The translations under genes were made by a program, and so were the position numbers. Shown here one piece after another: positions 53,932-63,137 of a DNA stretch of 64,000 bases. Location of the stretch: positions 124,001 to 188,000 of the forward strand of contig LUUF01000050.1 of assembly GCA_001644045.1 (NCBI GenBank), given 5' to 3'. Below the pieces are notes generated by a model. It did not search any database, was not told the DNA's origin, and worked only from the letters and a program-made list of their open reading frames with translations. The DNA comes from Methylomonas methanica (GTDB lineage Bacteria; Pseudomonadota; Gammaproteobacteria; Methylococcales; Methylomonadaceae). How positions within the stretch are numbered: position 1 is the stretch's first letter; each line of letters starts with the position of its first letter.

Positions 53932-55716
53932 ATGAGTATTTTAACGTGGAACGATCAACTGTTGGTCGGCATAGACAGTGTGGATAATCAGCACCGGCAT
54001 CTGGTGGCGCTGATCAATCGTCTGGATGAGCTAAACGCGCTGGGGTCCGATCTGCAAACCGTGATCGATACCGTCAAGCAGCTGGCCGATTACACCGTCT
54101 ATCATTTTCAGCATGAAGAGCAACTGATGGCGGAGGCAGGCTTTAATCCGCGTATGCAGGCCGAGCATCGTCAGCAACATCAAGACTTTATCGACAAAGT
54201 CCGGCAGGTGCAGATCGAGGCGCAAGCCGATGTTTCCGTGCTTTCCAAGGATTTGCTGGATTTTTTGGTCGACTGGCTGTGCCACCATATTTTAAAAACC
54301 GACAAGCTGATGGCAATTAGCCTTAATCAGGGTGTCGATGCCGCGCAAATCAGTATCGACAAGGATGAGCATGTCGATATTTTGCACAGTAATTTATATT
54401 CGGCCCTTCGGGAAAGTGAAGAGCGCTTCAAGGAACTGGCCGACCATCTCCCGGCTTTGATCTGGATCACCAACGCCAAAAATCTGCCGATTTTTTGTAA
54501 TCGTTTTTGGTTTAAAACTTTTAATATCGAGCGCGGTTTTGTCGATCGTCGGCAATGGCTGAACACGATACACCCGGACGATAGAGACAAGGTGGTGCAA
54601 ACCTATCAGCAAGCTGCGGCCGAATTGACCAAATTCAAAATCCAGTATCGTTTGCAAGGTGCTGACGGAGCGGTAGTGTGGATTCTCGAAACCGCCGTAC
54701 CCAGGCTGCGCAAGAACGGCGAATTTGCCGGTTTGATGGGCTGCGGTATGGACATCAGTACCCAAAAGCAGGCGGAAGCCGCCTTGCTGAAAATCAATCA
54801 ACAACTGGAAGAGCGGGTCAGGGAACGCACTCAGGCACTGACAGAGGCCAATCAAACCCTGGAGCTGGAGAAAAACCAGCAAACCCTACTCAATCAGCAA
54901 CTCCAGGAAACCCAGGCTTATTTGGTGCAATCGGAGAAAATGGCCTCGATCGGCCAATTGGCGGCCGGCGTGGCGCATGAGATCAATAATCCGCTCGGTT
55001 ATATTTATTCCAACCTCAATAGCCTTAAGCAGTACATACAAGAGCTGAGCGAAGTTGCCGAATTGGCGGAACGCCTGGCCGGGCAATTGCCCGACAGCCA
55101 TCCGGATGCGTTAGCCTTCAAGCAATTTAAACAAACAGTCGATTTAGCGTTTGTGAAAAGCGATGGCGCCGATTTGGTGCGGGAGTCCATGGAAGGCGCG
55201 AATCGCGCGAAGAAGATCGTGCAGGATTTGCGCGATTTTTCCCGGATCGATAAGCAGGGTCGGGAAATGTTCGATCTGGAAGCCGGTATCGATGCGACCT
55301 TGAATATCGTCAACAACGAACTGAAATTCAAGGCCGAGGTGGTAAAGGAATACGGCGGCGTCAAACCCTTCGAATGCGTCGGCGCACAGCTGAATCAGGT
55401 ATTCATGAATTTGTTGGTGAATGCCGCGCAGGCCATCCCTGATTTCGGCAAAATCACCGTACGCACCGGTTATCAGGATGCCGACACGGTTTGGGTGGAA
55501 GTGGAGGATACCGGGCAGGGTATGAGCGAAGAGACCCGAATGCGGATATTCGATCCGTTTTTTACCACCAAACCGGTGGGCAAAGGCACCGGCCTGGGCC
55601 TGTCGCTATCCTATAAAATCATTCAGGACCATAATGGCCGCATCGAGGTCGAGTCGGTAATCGGTCAAGGGAGCCGATTTCGCATCTATTTACCCACCTG
55701 CGCGCCCGCCAGTTAG
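53932..55716 (+). CDS. Hemerythrin-PAS sensor histidine kinase
   Basis: Cytoplasmic kinase of 594 residues. The N-terminal bacteriohemerythrin domain (about 1-135) keeps the diiron ligands: N-Q-H, Y-H-F-Q-H-E-E, E-H-R-Q-Q-H and [12 protein letters not shown] domain with PAC (about 160-290) and a coiled coil precede the kinase core: [10 protein letters not shown] with the phospho-His, N-A-A-Q-A-I, D-T-G-Q-G-M and [10 protein letters not shown]. Hemerythrin binds O2, so oxygen sensing is likely. It lies 20 bp before the HD-domain regulator, its probable partner. Confidence 0.92.
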   Translation: MSILTWNDQLLVGIDSVDNQHRHLVALINRLDELNALGSDLQTVIDTVKQLADYTVYHFQHEEQLMAEAGFNPRMQAEHRQQHQDFIDKVRQVQIEAQADVSVLSKDLLDFLVDWLCHHILKTDKLMAISLNQGVDAAQISIDKDEHVDILHSNLYSALRESEERFKELADHLPALIWITNAKNLPIFCNRFWFKTFNIERGFVDRRQWLNTIHPDDRDKVVQTYQQAAAELTKFKIQYRLQGADGAVVWILETAVPRLRKNGEFAGLMGCGMDISTQKQAEAALLKINQQLEERVRERTQALTEANQTLELEKNQQTLLNQQLQETQAYLVQSEKMASIGQLAAGVAHEINNPLGYIYSNLNSLKQYIQELSEVAELAERLAGQLPDSHPDALAFKQFKQTVDLAFVKSDGADLVRESMEGANRAKKIVQDLRDFSRIDKQGREMFDLEAGIDATLNIVNNELKFKAEVVKEYGGVKPFECVGAQLNQVFMNLLVNAAQAIPDFGKITVRTGYQDADTVWVEVEDTGQGMSEETRMRIFDPFFTTKPVGKGTGLGLSLSYKIIQDHNGRIEVESVIGQGSRFRIYLPTCAPAS

Positions 55717-55736
55717 TAATTATCGAAGCCACGCCT

Positions 55737-57056
55737 ATGACCGAGCTTTCTCAAGATACCCATACTATTGCAAATTTGTTATTCGTCGATGACGAGCCCA
55801 ACGTGTTAAAGGCGTTGCGGCGGCTGTTTCGCGGCGCCGAGTATCAGGTCTATATGGCGGAAGGCGGCGCCGACGGCTTGGAAATTTTGCAGCAACATCC
55901 TATCGATCTGATTATCTCGGACATGCGCATGCCGCATATGGATGGCGCGGAATTTCTAACCCGAGCCGCCGAACGCTGGCCGGATTGCGTGCGGATCTTA
56001 TTGACCGGTTATGCAGACCTGGAGTCGACTATCGCGGCGGTCAACAACGGCAAAATATACAGTTATTTCAGCAAGCCCTGGGAAGACAACGAGCTGAAAA
56101 TTCTGGTGAACAACGCGCTGGAACAAAAGCGTTTGCGCGAGGAGCGCCGGCAACTGTTCGATATTATCAACCGGCAAAATCAGGAGTTGAAAGAGCTGAA
56201 CGCCGGTTTGGAAGAGAAGGTGGAAAAGCGTACCGAACAGCTGAGAAAGTCGTTGCAGATGATCGATCAAGCCCACGATGCCTTGAAAAAACAGTATGCC
56301 GATTCGGTTAAGGTGTTCGCGAAAACCATCGAAATGCGGCCCGGCATCAAAAGCGGTCATGCCAAATACGTGGCGGAAAACGCCAGGGAAGTCGGGCGGC
56401 GGCTGGGGATGGATGCCGCCGCACTGAAGGATCTGGTCTATGCCGGCCTGTTGCTGCAAATCGGCAAAATGAGCCTGCCGGACAGTTTGTTGAACCAATC
56501 CTTATTGAGCATGAATAGCCTGCAACGCAAACGCTATTTAAACCACGCTTTGGAAGGGCAATCGTTATTAAAGGGCCTGGAACCCTTGCATAACGCCGCC
56601 GAACTGATCGCCGCGCAATATGAGCATTTCGACGGTTCCGGGCAGCCGCTGGGTTTGTCCGGCGGAGAAATTCCGCTGGGTGCCAGAATATTAATGCTGG
56701 TTCGCGACTATATTAATTATCTGGACGGCTCGATCACCGGCACCGCGATGACGACCGAGCAAGTGAAGGCCCGCTTGCGGGGTAAAAAGACCAAAGACTA
56801 CGATCCGCTGGTGGTCGATACGTTTTTGGCTTTGCTTACCGACTCCGAAACCAGCGACGAACGGCCGATTATCGAAATTTCCTGGACCCAGCTGAAACCG
56901 GGCATGGAAGCCGCCGAGATTATTTGTAACGAGGTGTTGTATCTGAAGAATCAGATTCTCAGCGAAAAAAATGTCGAGGACATTCTGCAGCTCAGGAAGC
57001 ACGCGAAACACCTGATTTTGCGGATACGGATGGGCAGTGATCAACAAAACAGCTGA
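55737..57056 (+). CDS. Response regulator with degenerate HD-GYP domain
   Basis: Protein of 439 residues. The receiver is complete: F-V-D-D-E-P, S-D-M-R-M-P with Asp62, L-L-T-G-Y and S-K-P-W. A coiled coil (about 140-190) leads to an HD-GYP-like domain in which L-L-H-D-I-G-K has become L-L-L-Q-I-G-K, and the H-H-E-x-x-D-G-S-G-Y-P region reads Y-E-H-F-D-G-S-G-Q-P. The metal ligands are lost, so c-di-GMP hydrolysis is unlikely. The domain may bind c-di-GMP or act as a dimerising output. Its end lies 40 bp before ppk2. Confidence 0.9.
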   Translation: MTELSQDTHTIANLLFVDDEPNVLKALRRLFRGAEYQVYMAEGGADGLEILQQHPIDLIISDMRMPHMDGAEFLTRAAERWPDCVRILLTGYADLESTIAAVNNGKIYSYFSKPWEDNELKILVNNALEQKRLREERRQLFDIINRQNQELKELNAGLEEKVEKRTEQLRKSLQMIDQAHDALKKQYADSVKVFAKTIEMRPGIKSGHAKYVAENAREVGRRLGMDAAALKDLVYAGLLLQIGKMSLPDSLLNQSLLSMNSLQRKRYLNHALEGQSLLKGLEPLHNAAELIAAQYEHFDGSGQPLGLSGGEIPLGARILMLVRDYINYLDGSITGTAMTTEQVKARLRGKKTKDYDPLVVDTFLALLTDSETSDERPIIEISWTQLKPGMEAAEIICNEVLYLKNQILSEKNVEDILQLRKHAKHLILRIRMGSDQQNS

Positions 57057-57096
57057 TTTCGCCGTAGCGGAAACCATTTTAGATAGGCAGGTAAAT

Positions 57097-57879
57097 ATGA
57101 GCAAAAAACACCCACCCAAAGCCGATAAGCAAGTCTACAAGGACACTTTGCAGCAATTGCAGGTGGAACTGGTCAAGTTACAAAACCACATCATCAAGCA
57201 TGGCGACAAAATCCTGATCATCCTGGAAGGCCGTGATGCCGGCGGTAAGGACGGCACCATCAAACGCATCATTCAGCATCTCAGTCCGCGGGAAATCCGG
57301 GTGGTGGCGTTGGGCAAACCCTCCGATCGCGACCTCAGCACCTGGTATTTTCAACGCTACACTCACCATTTGCCGGCCGCTCAGGAAATGGTGCTGTTCA
57401 ATCGCAGTTGGTATAACCGGGCCGGCGTGGAGCGGGTGATGGGTTTTTGCAACGATGACGAATATCACGAGTTCATCGAAACCGTCTCGCATTACGAACA
57501 ACTACTGGTGCGCTCCGGCATCAAGCTGTTGAAATACTATCTGGACATCAGCAAAGCCGAGCAGAAAGAACGCCTGAAGCAACGCCAAAAAGATCCGCTG
57601 AAGCAATGGAAAATCAGTCCTATCGACAAGGAAGCGCAGAAACACTGGCAACCCTACAGCGAAGCCCGCAACATCATGTTCGCCCGCACCCATCACCTAT
57701 CGGCGCCGTGGACCGTGGTCCGGGCCGACGACAAACAGGCCGCCCGGATCAACCTGATCAAGGATTTGCTGTTTCGCCTGGATTACAAGGGCAAGGACGA
57801 AGCGCTGGTCTTGCCGGATGCGAATATCGTGTTTAATTACGAAGAAAGCTATTTGCATAATGGCATGATTGCGCCGTGA
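57097..57879 (+). CDS. ppk2: Polyphosphate kinase 2 (class I)
   Basis: Kinase of 260 residues transferring phosphate between polyphosphate and nucleoside diphosphates. Walker A is E-G-R-D-A-G-G-K-D-G-T-I, then R-D-L-S-T-W-Y-F-Q-R-Y and the lid and catalytic F-N-R-S-W-Y-N-R-A-G-V-E-R-V. One-domain size fits class I. ATG 57097 is preferred because AGG lies upstream and the extra residues from 57037 overlap the regulator gene. Polyphosphate metabolism may be tied to oxygen supply through the preceding kinase-regulator pair. Confidence 0.93.
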   Translation: MSKKHPPKADKQVYKDTLQQLQVELVKLQNHIIKHGDKILIILEGRDAGGKDGTIKRIIQHLSPREIRVVALGKPSDRDLSTWYFQRYTHHLPAAQEMVLFNRSWYNRAGVERVMGFCNDDEYHEFIETVSHYEQLLVRSGIKLLKYYLDISKAEQKERLKQRQKDPLKQWKISPIDKEAQKHWQPYSEARNIMFARTHHLSAPWTVVRADDKQAARINLIKDLLFRLDYKGKDEALVLPDANIVFNYEESYLHNGMIAP

Positions 57880-57951
57880 GGTGTAGGCAGGAAAGGAGCT
57901 GGGCGGGTGATAAATGCCCATATGCACCAAACTGAGTAAGCCATATTCAAC

Positions 57952-58036
57952 GTAGGGTGGGCGGCAACGCTTTTCTGCCCACCATTTCGCGCAATTGATT
58001 TAATTCCGCGTGGGCACAAAACCGTGCCCACCCTAC
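57952..58036. repeat. 85-bp element with terminal inverted repeats (dispersed repeat copy 3)
   Basis: GTAGGGTGGGC at 57952-57962 and its complement GCCCACCCTAC at 58026-58036 bound the element. Inside are two hairpins: GGTGGGC/GCCCACC (57956-57983) and GTGGGCAC/GTGCCCAC (58010-58031, perfect 8-bp arms). Right-half sequence recurs at 35243 and 35689. The structure resembles a paired REP or MITE-type repeat. The remaining 57880-58196 gap has no gene that I can support. Confidence 0.78.
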
Positions 58037-58196
58037 CGACTAACAGACGAATAATGGGTAACGGCAGGCCGTGATACCCATCAATAAACAGTGTATCAAT
58101 TGAAAAGCGCGTGTTCTTGCCTACAAGGAGGTCTAACAACTCAAGCGAGACATCAGCCATTTAGGCCAATCGTAGATCAGATCAGTTTGTGCGGTG

Positions 58197-58841
58197 TTAG
58201 CAATCATCGGCGCCAAAAAGGGTTTCACGCTGTGTTGTTATTTTTGTGACTAATGAATCATCGGGTTCAACGAAGCCCGATTTACCCTTTATACAAACCT
58301 CTATTCTTTTTCCATCGGTTTTCCATTGTGACAATTTTCTCGTTAATTGCTGAGTAAAATCGGTGTGTTTGCAAACGAGGTTGGCCCAAGGATCAACAAT
58401 CCATCGTTCCTCTCCCAGATCGCCGATTACAAGATATTCATGACCAAACCCTGTAAGGTCACCCCACACGCCAAGTATTGCCTTAGTTTGGTACGCCAAT
58501 TTTCCAATTCGACATTTCGCTTTGCTCACGCCAAACTGATTTATTGCTACATACATGGCGACTCTAGCCATTAACCCACAATTTCCAACAGTATTGTTTG
58601 CTTTATATAGTTTTTCTCCAATTGAAAAATTGCTGTCGTTGTGTTCAAACGACTGCTTTTGTTCATAACTGAGTACGGCGTTTTTGTTGCGTAGAGCTTT
58701 CTTCTCCGTGCTATTGTCCATCACCCAAGTGTCCTGGGGATTATTTCTAGTGAGATAAGCTTTGTTGCTAGACTTGATCTGACCTTTATAAAACTTTCGT
58801 ACCTGTGTCAAAGTTTGCTTTGCCGGATATTCGTAACTCAC
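58197..58841 (-). CDS. Putative papain-like cysteine protease/toxin domain protein
   Basis: Protein of 214 residues, start GTG 58841 with AGGAG seven bases upstream; the longer frame from 58916 lacks such a site. Residues 85-92 (V-G-N-C-G-L-M-A) supply a candidate nucleophile C88, G-H-E-Y-L-V-I supplies H134 and W-I-V-D-P-W-A-N supplies D150. This C...H...D-P-W pattern is typical of papain-like and transglutaminase-like domains in bacterial toxins and effectors. There is no signal peptide. Base composition is visibly more AT-rich than its neighbours, which suggests transfer. The target is unknown. Confidence 0.65.
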   Translation of the reverse strand: MSYEYPAKQTLTQVRKFYKGQIKSSNKAYLTRNNPQDTWVMDNSTEKKALRNKNAVLSYEQKQSFEHNDSNFSIGEKLYKANNTVGNCGLMARVAMYVAINQFGVSKAKCRIGKLAYQTKAILGVWGDLTGFGHEYLVIGDLGEERWIVDPWANLVCKHTDFTQQLTRKLSQWKTDGKRIEVCIKGKSGFVEPDDSLVTKITTQRETLFGADDC

Positions 58842-58983
58842 ATCTATTCTCCTTTTTCTCACTAAAAGAGCTTTGTAGTGTAGATGGACGCCTGTTTGAA
58901 ATGCTGTGTCCTGCAAAGTGCAAGCGCATCAAGACAAACAGGCTTGTTAGTATTTGGATCTCTACATATTTTCGATGAGCGAT

Positions 58984-61227
58984 TTATTTCGCCGATTCCG
59001 CAGGTTTGGCCGGAACAGGCGCTTCGGCTTTGGCTGGCGCCACTTTTTCCTCAACTTGCGCAGCTTTTTCCGGTTCTTGCTTAGGTCCGATATAGCCTTT
59101 ATGCCAGGCGTAGGCCGCGCCGGCCAGCAGGATCAGCAAAAACACGTAGCTTTTCCAATGGCTTTTCTTTTCGCCGAACGGATCGACCATTTGCATTTCC
59201 GCGTCTTTCGGTAATTTGGCGACGCCGGTCAATAAACGGCCGAACGGGATGTTGATGAAGGCCTTGGCATTCACCGCCCAACCGCAAGCATCCAGTACCG
59301 GTGCCAGATTGCGTTGGCGCAGTTTCAAATAAGCGATGAACATGGATGGGCCGGAAATCGCCAGCATCACGCCGATGATGGCCAGCGGCATTTGCCACCA
59401 AACCAAGCCCATGAAGCTGCTCATCACGGTGGCCAGCGCGGTGCCGATGGCGCCTATCGCCAAACCGATGGCGGCGAAAATACCGGCGAATTTCCCTACA
59501 TCGAACGGTGCCGGCGGTTCCTTGCCTTGTCCGGCATTGGCGCCGGCTTCGGAAATGCCTTTAAAGGTATTTTCGTGCGCCGCTTTGTCGCGGGCCGACG
59601 CGCTTTTTTCCAATTGCTCGTTAATCATCCGCGCGACGCGTTTATAAGGCGCCCAGAATGCTTGCTTGATGCTGATCGGATTTTCGATGATTTTGACGAT
59701 GGTCGCGTCCCAGTCCACGCCGTTGCGGTCGTAAAACACGCCGTTGCGGCCGACGCGCAAATTGTCGCTGTCGCCGCCGGTAACCGCTGCGGCAATGGTT
59801 AGCGTTTCGTTACTGCCTTGTCGGCGGCATTCGCAGTAGGCCAGAAAGATTTTGCTGAGTTCGGCCAGTTTACTGTGACCGTCCACATCGTCCACTTTCA
59901 CGCATAATTGGCAACTTCTGCCGTCCAGGTACAAGGTGCCGGCCTGGAAAATAGCGTGCGGTTCGGCGCTGTAAAAATCGCGAAACGACACGAAGTTATT
60001 TAATAAAGTGTATAGATCGCGGTAGTAATGCAGCAAGCGCACGACCGAGTCGATGGCTTTGGCGTGCGGTTCCAGAGCCAGATCCTGTTCGATCAAACCG
60101 GTCAACTTGGCTTGTGCATCGCTTTGCAACAGCGTTTTGATGCGCTCCAGTCCCAAGCCTTCCACGGCATTGGCCGGTTTTTTCTGCAGCCAGGCCTGGT
60201 AATCGGCGAACTGTCCGACCACGCTTTGCCATTGCGCATAAGACAAACTGTCCGCTGCGCCCAGCAGCGGCGCAAGTACCAGGGTTTTTAACTGTTCTAC
60301 CGCAGCGCGCCAGGCCGGATTCAAACCGGTGGTCAATGGCAAATTGCCGCTGGCGACGATGGCGGCCAGCGGTAATTTGGCCAGTTCTTCGTTGCCGGTG
60401 GATAAGTCGATGCCGGCCAGTTGCTCGTAGCGGCTGTCGGCTGGGTTCAAAAACTCGGTCGCGCCGGTGTCGAATTCCGCCAATTGGCAGCGGGTAAAAA
60501 AGTCGTCGATTTTGGGTTTTAATTGGGCCAGCAACGCTGCCGCCGCTTCGGTGTCGGCGATTTGATTGCGAATCCGCACGGCTTCGGCGTCGCTCTGTTG
60601 CCACCAGTCGAAATAAGCGCCGGCATCCTTGAAAAATTGTTCGATTTTTTCCAGATTGATGCCCGGCTCGCCGCAGCGATCCTGAATCTCGCCCAAGCAG
60701 GCGATGATGTCGGTGATGGCTTGTTGGCCGGCCTCGTCGCTTGCGGCTTTGACCGGAATTATGCCGTCGCCGTTGAATTGGGTGTTGGCGAAAATCTTGG
60801 TCATATCGGCCAGATCGTCGGCGGTGATTTCGGTCGCATCCGCCTTGCCCAGATTTTTTAAGATTTCGACGGCGGAGGCCAGTAGCTGTTGGCCTTCCGG
60901 ATCCTGGTCGTTAATCGCGGCCAGCGGCAGGGTGGTGTTTTGTTGAATTAAATCGGCCGGGTTTTTCAGCACTTTACTCACCCAACGCACTGCCTCAATC
61001 ACCTCATTGGCTCTGATGCGGCCGTCGTTATCCGTATCCAGCAGCGCCAATGTTTGGTTGTCGAAGAACAAGCCGTGGGTCGGGCAACTCAGCGCCGCCC
61101 ATAATTTCTGATCCAGTTCCGGCAGTCCGAGCAAATCGCTACCGCGTTTCAATTCAACCTGATCGAAACCGCCGAGTCTGGCAAACCGCCATTTTTCGGC
61201 AACGTTACGGTTGGATATTGGCGTCAT
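58984..61227 (-). CDS. EF-hand membrane protein of unknown function
   Basis: Protein of 747 residues from ATG 61227 (AGGAG upstream). Near the N-terminus D-T-D-N-D-G-R-I-R-A-N-E (64-75) is a canonical calcium EF-hand loop. A long soluble helical region follows to about residue 560. Three hydrophobic segments lie near the C-terminus, including G-I-F-A-A-I-G-L-A-I-G-A-I-G and Y-V-F-L-L-I-L-L-A-G-A-A-Y-A-W. The tail is Glu-, Ala- and Lys-rich. I do not recognise the family. It lies 57 bp after the M91-like gene and 142 bp before the papain-like gene, all on the minus strand. Confidence 0.68.
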   Translation of the reverse strand: MTPISNRNVAEKWRFARLGGFDQVELKRGSDLLGLPELDQKLWAALSCPTHGLFFDNQTLALLDTDNDGRIRANEVIEAVRWVSKVLKNPADLIQQNTTLPLAAINDQDPEGQQLLASAVEILKNLGKADATEITADDLADMTKIFANTQFNGDGIIPVKAASDEAGQQAITDIIACLGEIQDRCGEPGINLEKIEQFFKDAGAYFDWWQQSDAEAVRIRNQIADTEAAAALLAQLKPKIDDFFTRCQLAEFDTGATEFLNPADSRYEQLAGIDLSTGNEELAKLPLAAIVASGNLPLTTGLNPAWRAAVEQLKTLVLAPLLGAADSLSYAQWQSVVGQFADYQAWLQKKPANAVEGLGLERIKTLLQSDAQAKLTGLIEQDLALEPHAKAIDSVVRLLHYYRDLYTLLNNFVSFRDFYSAEPHAIFQAGTLYLDGRSCQLCVKVDDVDGHSKLAELSKIFLAYCECRRQGSNETLTIAAAVTGGDSDNLRVGRNGVFYDRNGVDWDATIVKIIENPISIKQAFWAPYKRVARMINEQLEKSASARDKAAHENTFKGISEAGANAGQGKEPPAPFDVGKFAGIFAAIGLAIGAIGTALATVMSSFMGLVWWQMPLAIIGVMLAISGPSMFIAYLKLRQRNLAPVLDACGWAVNAKAFINIPFGRLLTGVAKLPKDAEMQMVDPFGEKKSHWKSYVFLLILLAGAAYAWHKGYIGPKQEPEKAAQVEEKVAPAKAEAPVPAKPAESAK

Positions 61228-61284
61228 TGTGTGTCTCCTGTGTTGAGTGGTTTTTGTTATGCTTATCACGGAATTTCGTTAGTT

Positions 61285-62424
61285 TTACAGACTTAGGTCA
61301 CTTGACGCAACTTGCTTTATTGGGTTGCAGGCGGGACAGGAAACTTGCAATAACTCGCCGCTATGTCTGTGCCTTAAAGGACGGGCGCGGCCGTCCAATT
61401 GGTTCATATCCTGGTACAAACGGTTTTCGTGATTGATCACTTCGCGTTCGTGCTCGAACGGATACAGGGTTTGGGCCATGCCGCCGCCGTCGATAAAATG
61501 TTGGCTGTCCAGCAACATCAATTTGGCATGCAGCAATTCATGCAATAAGGCGTCGGCGGGCGAGATGCTGCAGGCGGGTGTGGCGTCGCAGCCCGGATCG
61601 TTCAGCAATTGCGCGCCCAAGCGGGTGTCGAAATAAATCGCCACGCTATCCACGCCAAATTGATTGCCGAAGGCCTGGGTTTGCCAGGTGTTTTGCTTGT
61701 ATTTGAGTATGAGTTTTTGACCGCGCAATTCGTTAAGCAAACTCACGGCTTGCGGGTAGTGCGAAAAATAATCGGCCATTACCGCCAAGTCCGCGCTGAT
61801 ATTACCTGGATCGGCGGACTCGGCCTGGTAGATAGCGCTTAGAAAATTGAAGATTTCCGTTTTTGCCAGAGGATCGCTGCTCAGCGTGGCTTGCTTTTGG
61901 CTGTACGCGGCCATCACCTCTGCGGCGGTGGGCGGCTTACGTTGTCGTAAGCGAATCGTCGATACGCCATCCTTATCGACCGATAGCTTGGCCTGCATCG
62001 GGTTGACCGGCTCGGCCAGTTGGCTGGTAACTGTTTGCACGGCGTTGACGGGCTGTAAATCATCGGCGGTTACCGCGCGCGAAGACGCCATCATGCTTAT
62101 GCAAAAACTCAACACTAAACCGACATTGCGGCGGCGGTTATGCAGGATGGAAGCGTCGTCGCGTTGCCGGCTATCTTCCTTTAAATAGAGACCGTAGCGC
62201 CGGGCTATTTCTGCCAGCTCGGCAAAGGCCGGTTCGGCGTCGCGACGTAAACCTGCTTGGCATACCAACGCCGGTTTGCCGTCGATTATGCAAGGATGCA
62301 GGAAGTTGCGTTCCGCCGGCTGCCGTAAATACCAGCGATTTAAATCGCCGGCTAATTTATCGATTCCCTCGATCCGGCTGGGGGCGCCGGCAAAGGCCTG
62401 TGCCAGGGTTGATAGTCCGTTCAT
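61285..62424 (-). CDS. Putative zinc metallopeptidase, M91 (NleD/HopH1)-like
   Basis: Protein of 379 residues. The C-terminal domain has the zinc motif L-L-H-E-L-L-H-A-K (H295, E296, H299), preceded by V-A-I-Y-F-D-T and followed by F-E-H-E-R-E-V-I-N-H-E-N, where a third ligand and a conserved Asn or Glu would lie. This arrangement resembles the M91 family, in which type III effectors NleD and HopH1 are known. The N-terminal half is different and holds one hydrophobic segment (about 101-114). No type III secretion genes are seen. The name is tentative. Confidence 0.62.
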   Translation of the reverse strand: MNGLSTLAQAFAGAPSRIEGIDKLAGDLNRWYLRQPAERNFLHPCIIDGKPALVCQAGLRRDAEPAFAELAEIARRYGLYLKEDSRQRDDASILHNRRRNVGLVLSFCISMMASSRAVTADDLQPVNAVQTVTSQLAEPVNPMQAKLSVDKDGVSTIRLRQRKPPTAAEVMAAYSQKQATLSSDPLAKTEIFNFLSAIYQAESADPGNISADLAVMADYFSHYPQAVSLLNELRGQKLILKYKQNTWQTQAFGNQFGVDSVAIYFDTRLGAQLLNDPGCDATPACSISPADALLHELLHAKLMLLDSQHFIDGGGMAQTLYPFEHEREVINHENRLYQDMNQLDGRARPLRHRHSGELLQVSCPACNPIKQVASSDLSL

Positions 62425-62576
62425 GGCTTTACTCGAATGCTGGTGGATGCAGGTTTTCCGTCAACTCTAACAGCGCTTGAGGGCCACCGGCAAGTAAGCC
62501 GGCAGCCTGGATTGGGAGGTATCGGCCAGGCCGGGCTTGTCATAAAACAGTCATGTTTTTCCAGCATAATCGAACC

Positions 62577-63113
62577 ATGATGAAATTTGCGGGCTTTTCA
62601 AGATTCGCTTTCGATTGGAAAGCAGCGGAACGGGGCATGGCGGGCGGCGCCTATCTTCGATGGCTTGCGACAACCCTGGCAGGGGTGTATTTGCTTGTGG
62701 TGTTGTATCTAAATCTTTCCGCCGCCGTCGAGCCCGACGCAACCGAGCCTACCGCACCCGCTCCCACTGCAGCAGCCACGCAAAATACGCCCGTGGATTT
62801 ATCAGAAATCGGCGCTTGGCATTTGTTCGGGCAAAGCCCGGATAGCGAATCGGGCGGGGACGCCGTTGCGGAGACGCAATTGCAGCTCAAACTGCTGGGT
62901 ATTATGTTTTTGTCCAAGGAACCGGAAAATGCCAGCGGCATCATTCAAGCCGATGACGGTCAGCAGAAGAAATACCGCTTGGGGGACAAACTGCCCGGCG
63001 GCGCGGTGCTGCATGCTGTCGAACCAGACCGGGTCTTGCTAAGGCATGGCGAACGCCAGGAATCCCTGTTATTAAAAAAAGATAGCGTCCACGCAGCAAC
63101 CGCCACCGAATAA
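62577..63113 (+). CDS. gspC: Type II secretion system protein GspC
   Basis: Inner-membrane protein of 178 residues (an ATG eight codons earlier, 62553, is possible). It has a short cytoplasmic N-terminus, one membrane helix (L-A-T-T-L-A-G-V-Y-L-L-V-V-L-Y-L), a Pro-Ala-Thr linker, and the homology-region domain with A-W-H-L-F-G and L-K-L-L-G-I-M. GspC links the inner-membrane platform to the GspD secretin. The C-terminal PDZ of larger GspC proteins is missing, as in several short variants. It is followed after 24 bp by gspD. Confidence 0.85.
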   Translation: MMKFAGFSRFAFDWKAAERGMAGGAYLRWLATTLAGVYLLVVLYLNLSAAVEPDATEPTAPAPTAAATQNTPVDLSEIGAWHLFGQSPDSESGGDAVAETQLQLKLLGIMFLSKEPENASGIIQADDGQQKKYRLGDKLPGGAVLHAVEPDRVLLRHGERQESLLLKKDSVHAATATE

Positions 63114-63137
63114 TCCCCTCCCTTGTAAACACTGCAA

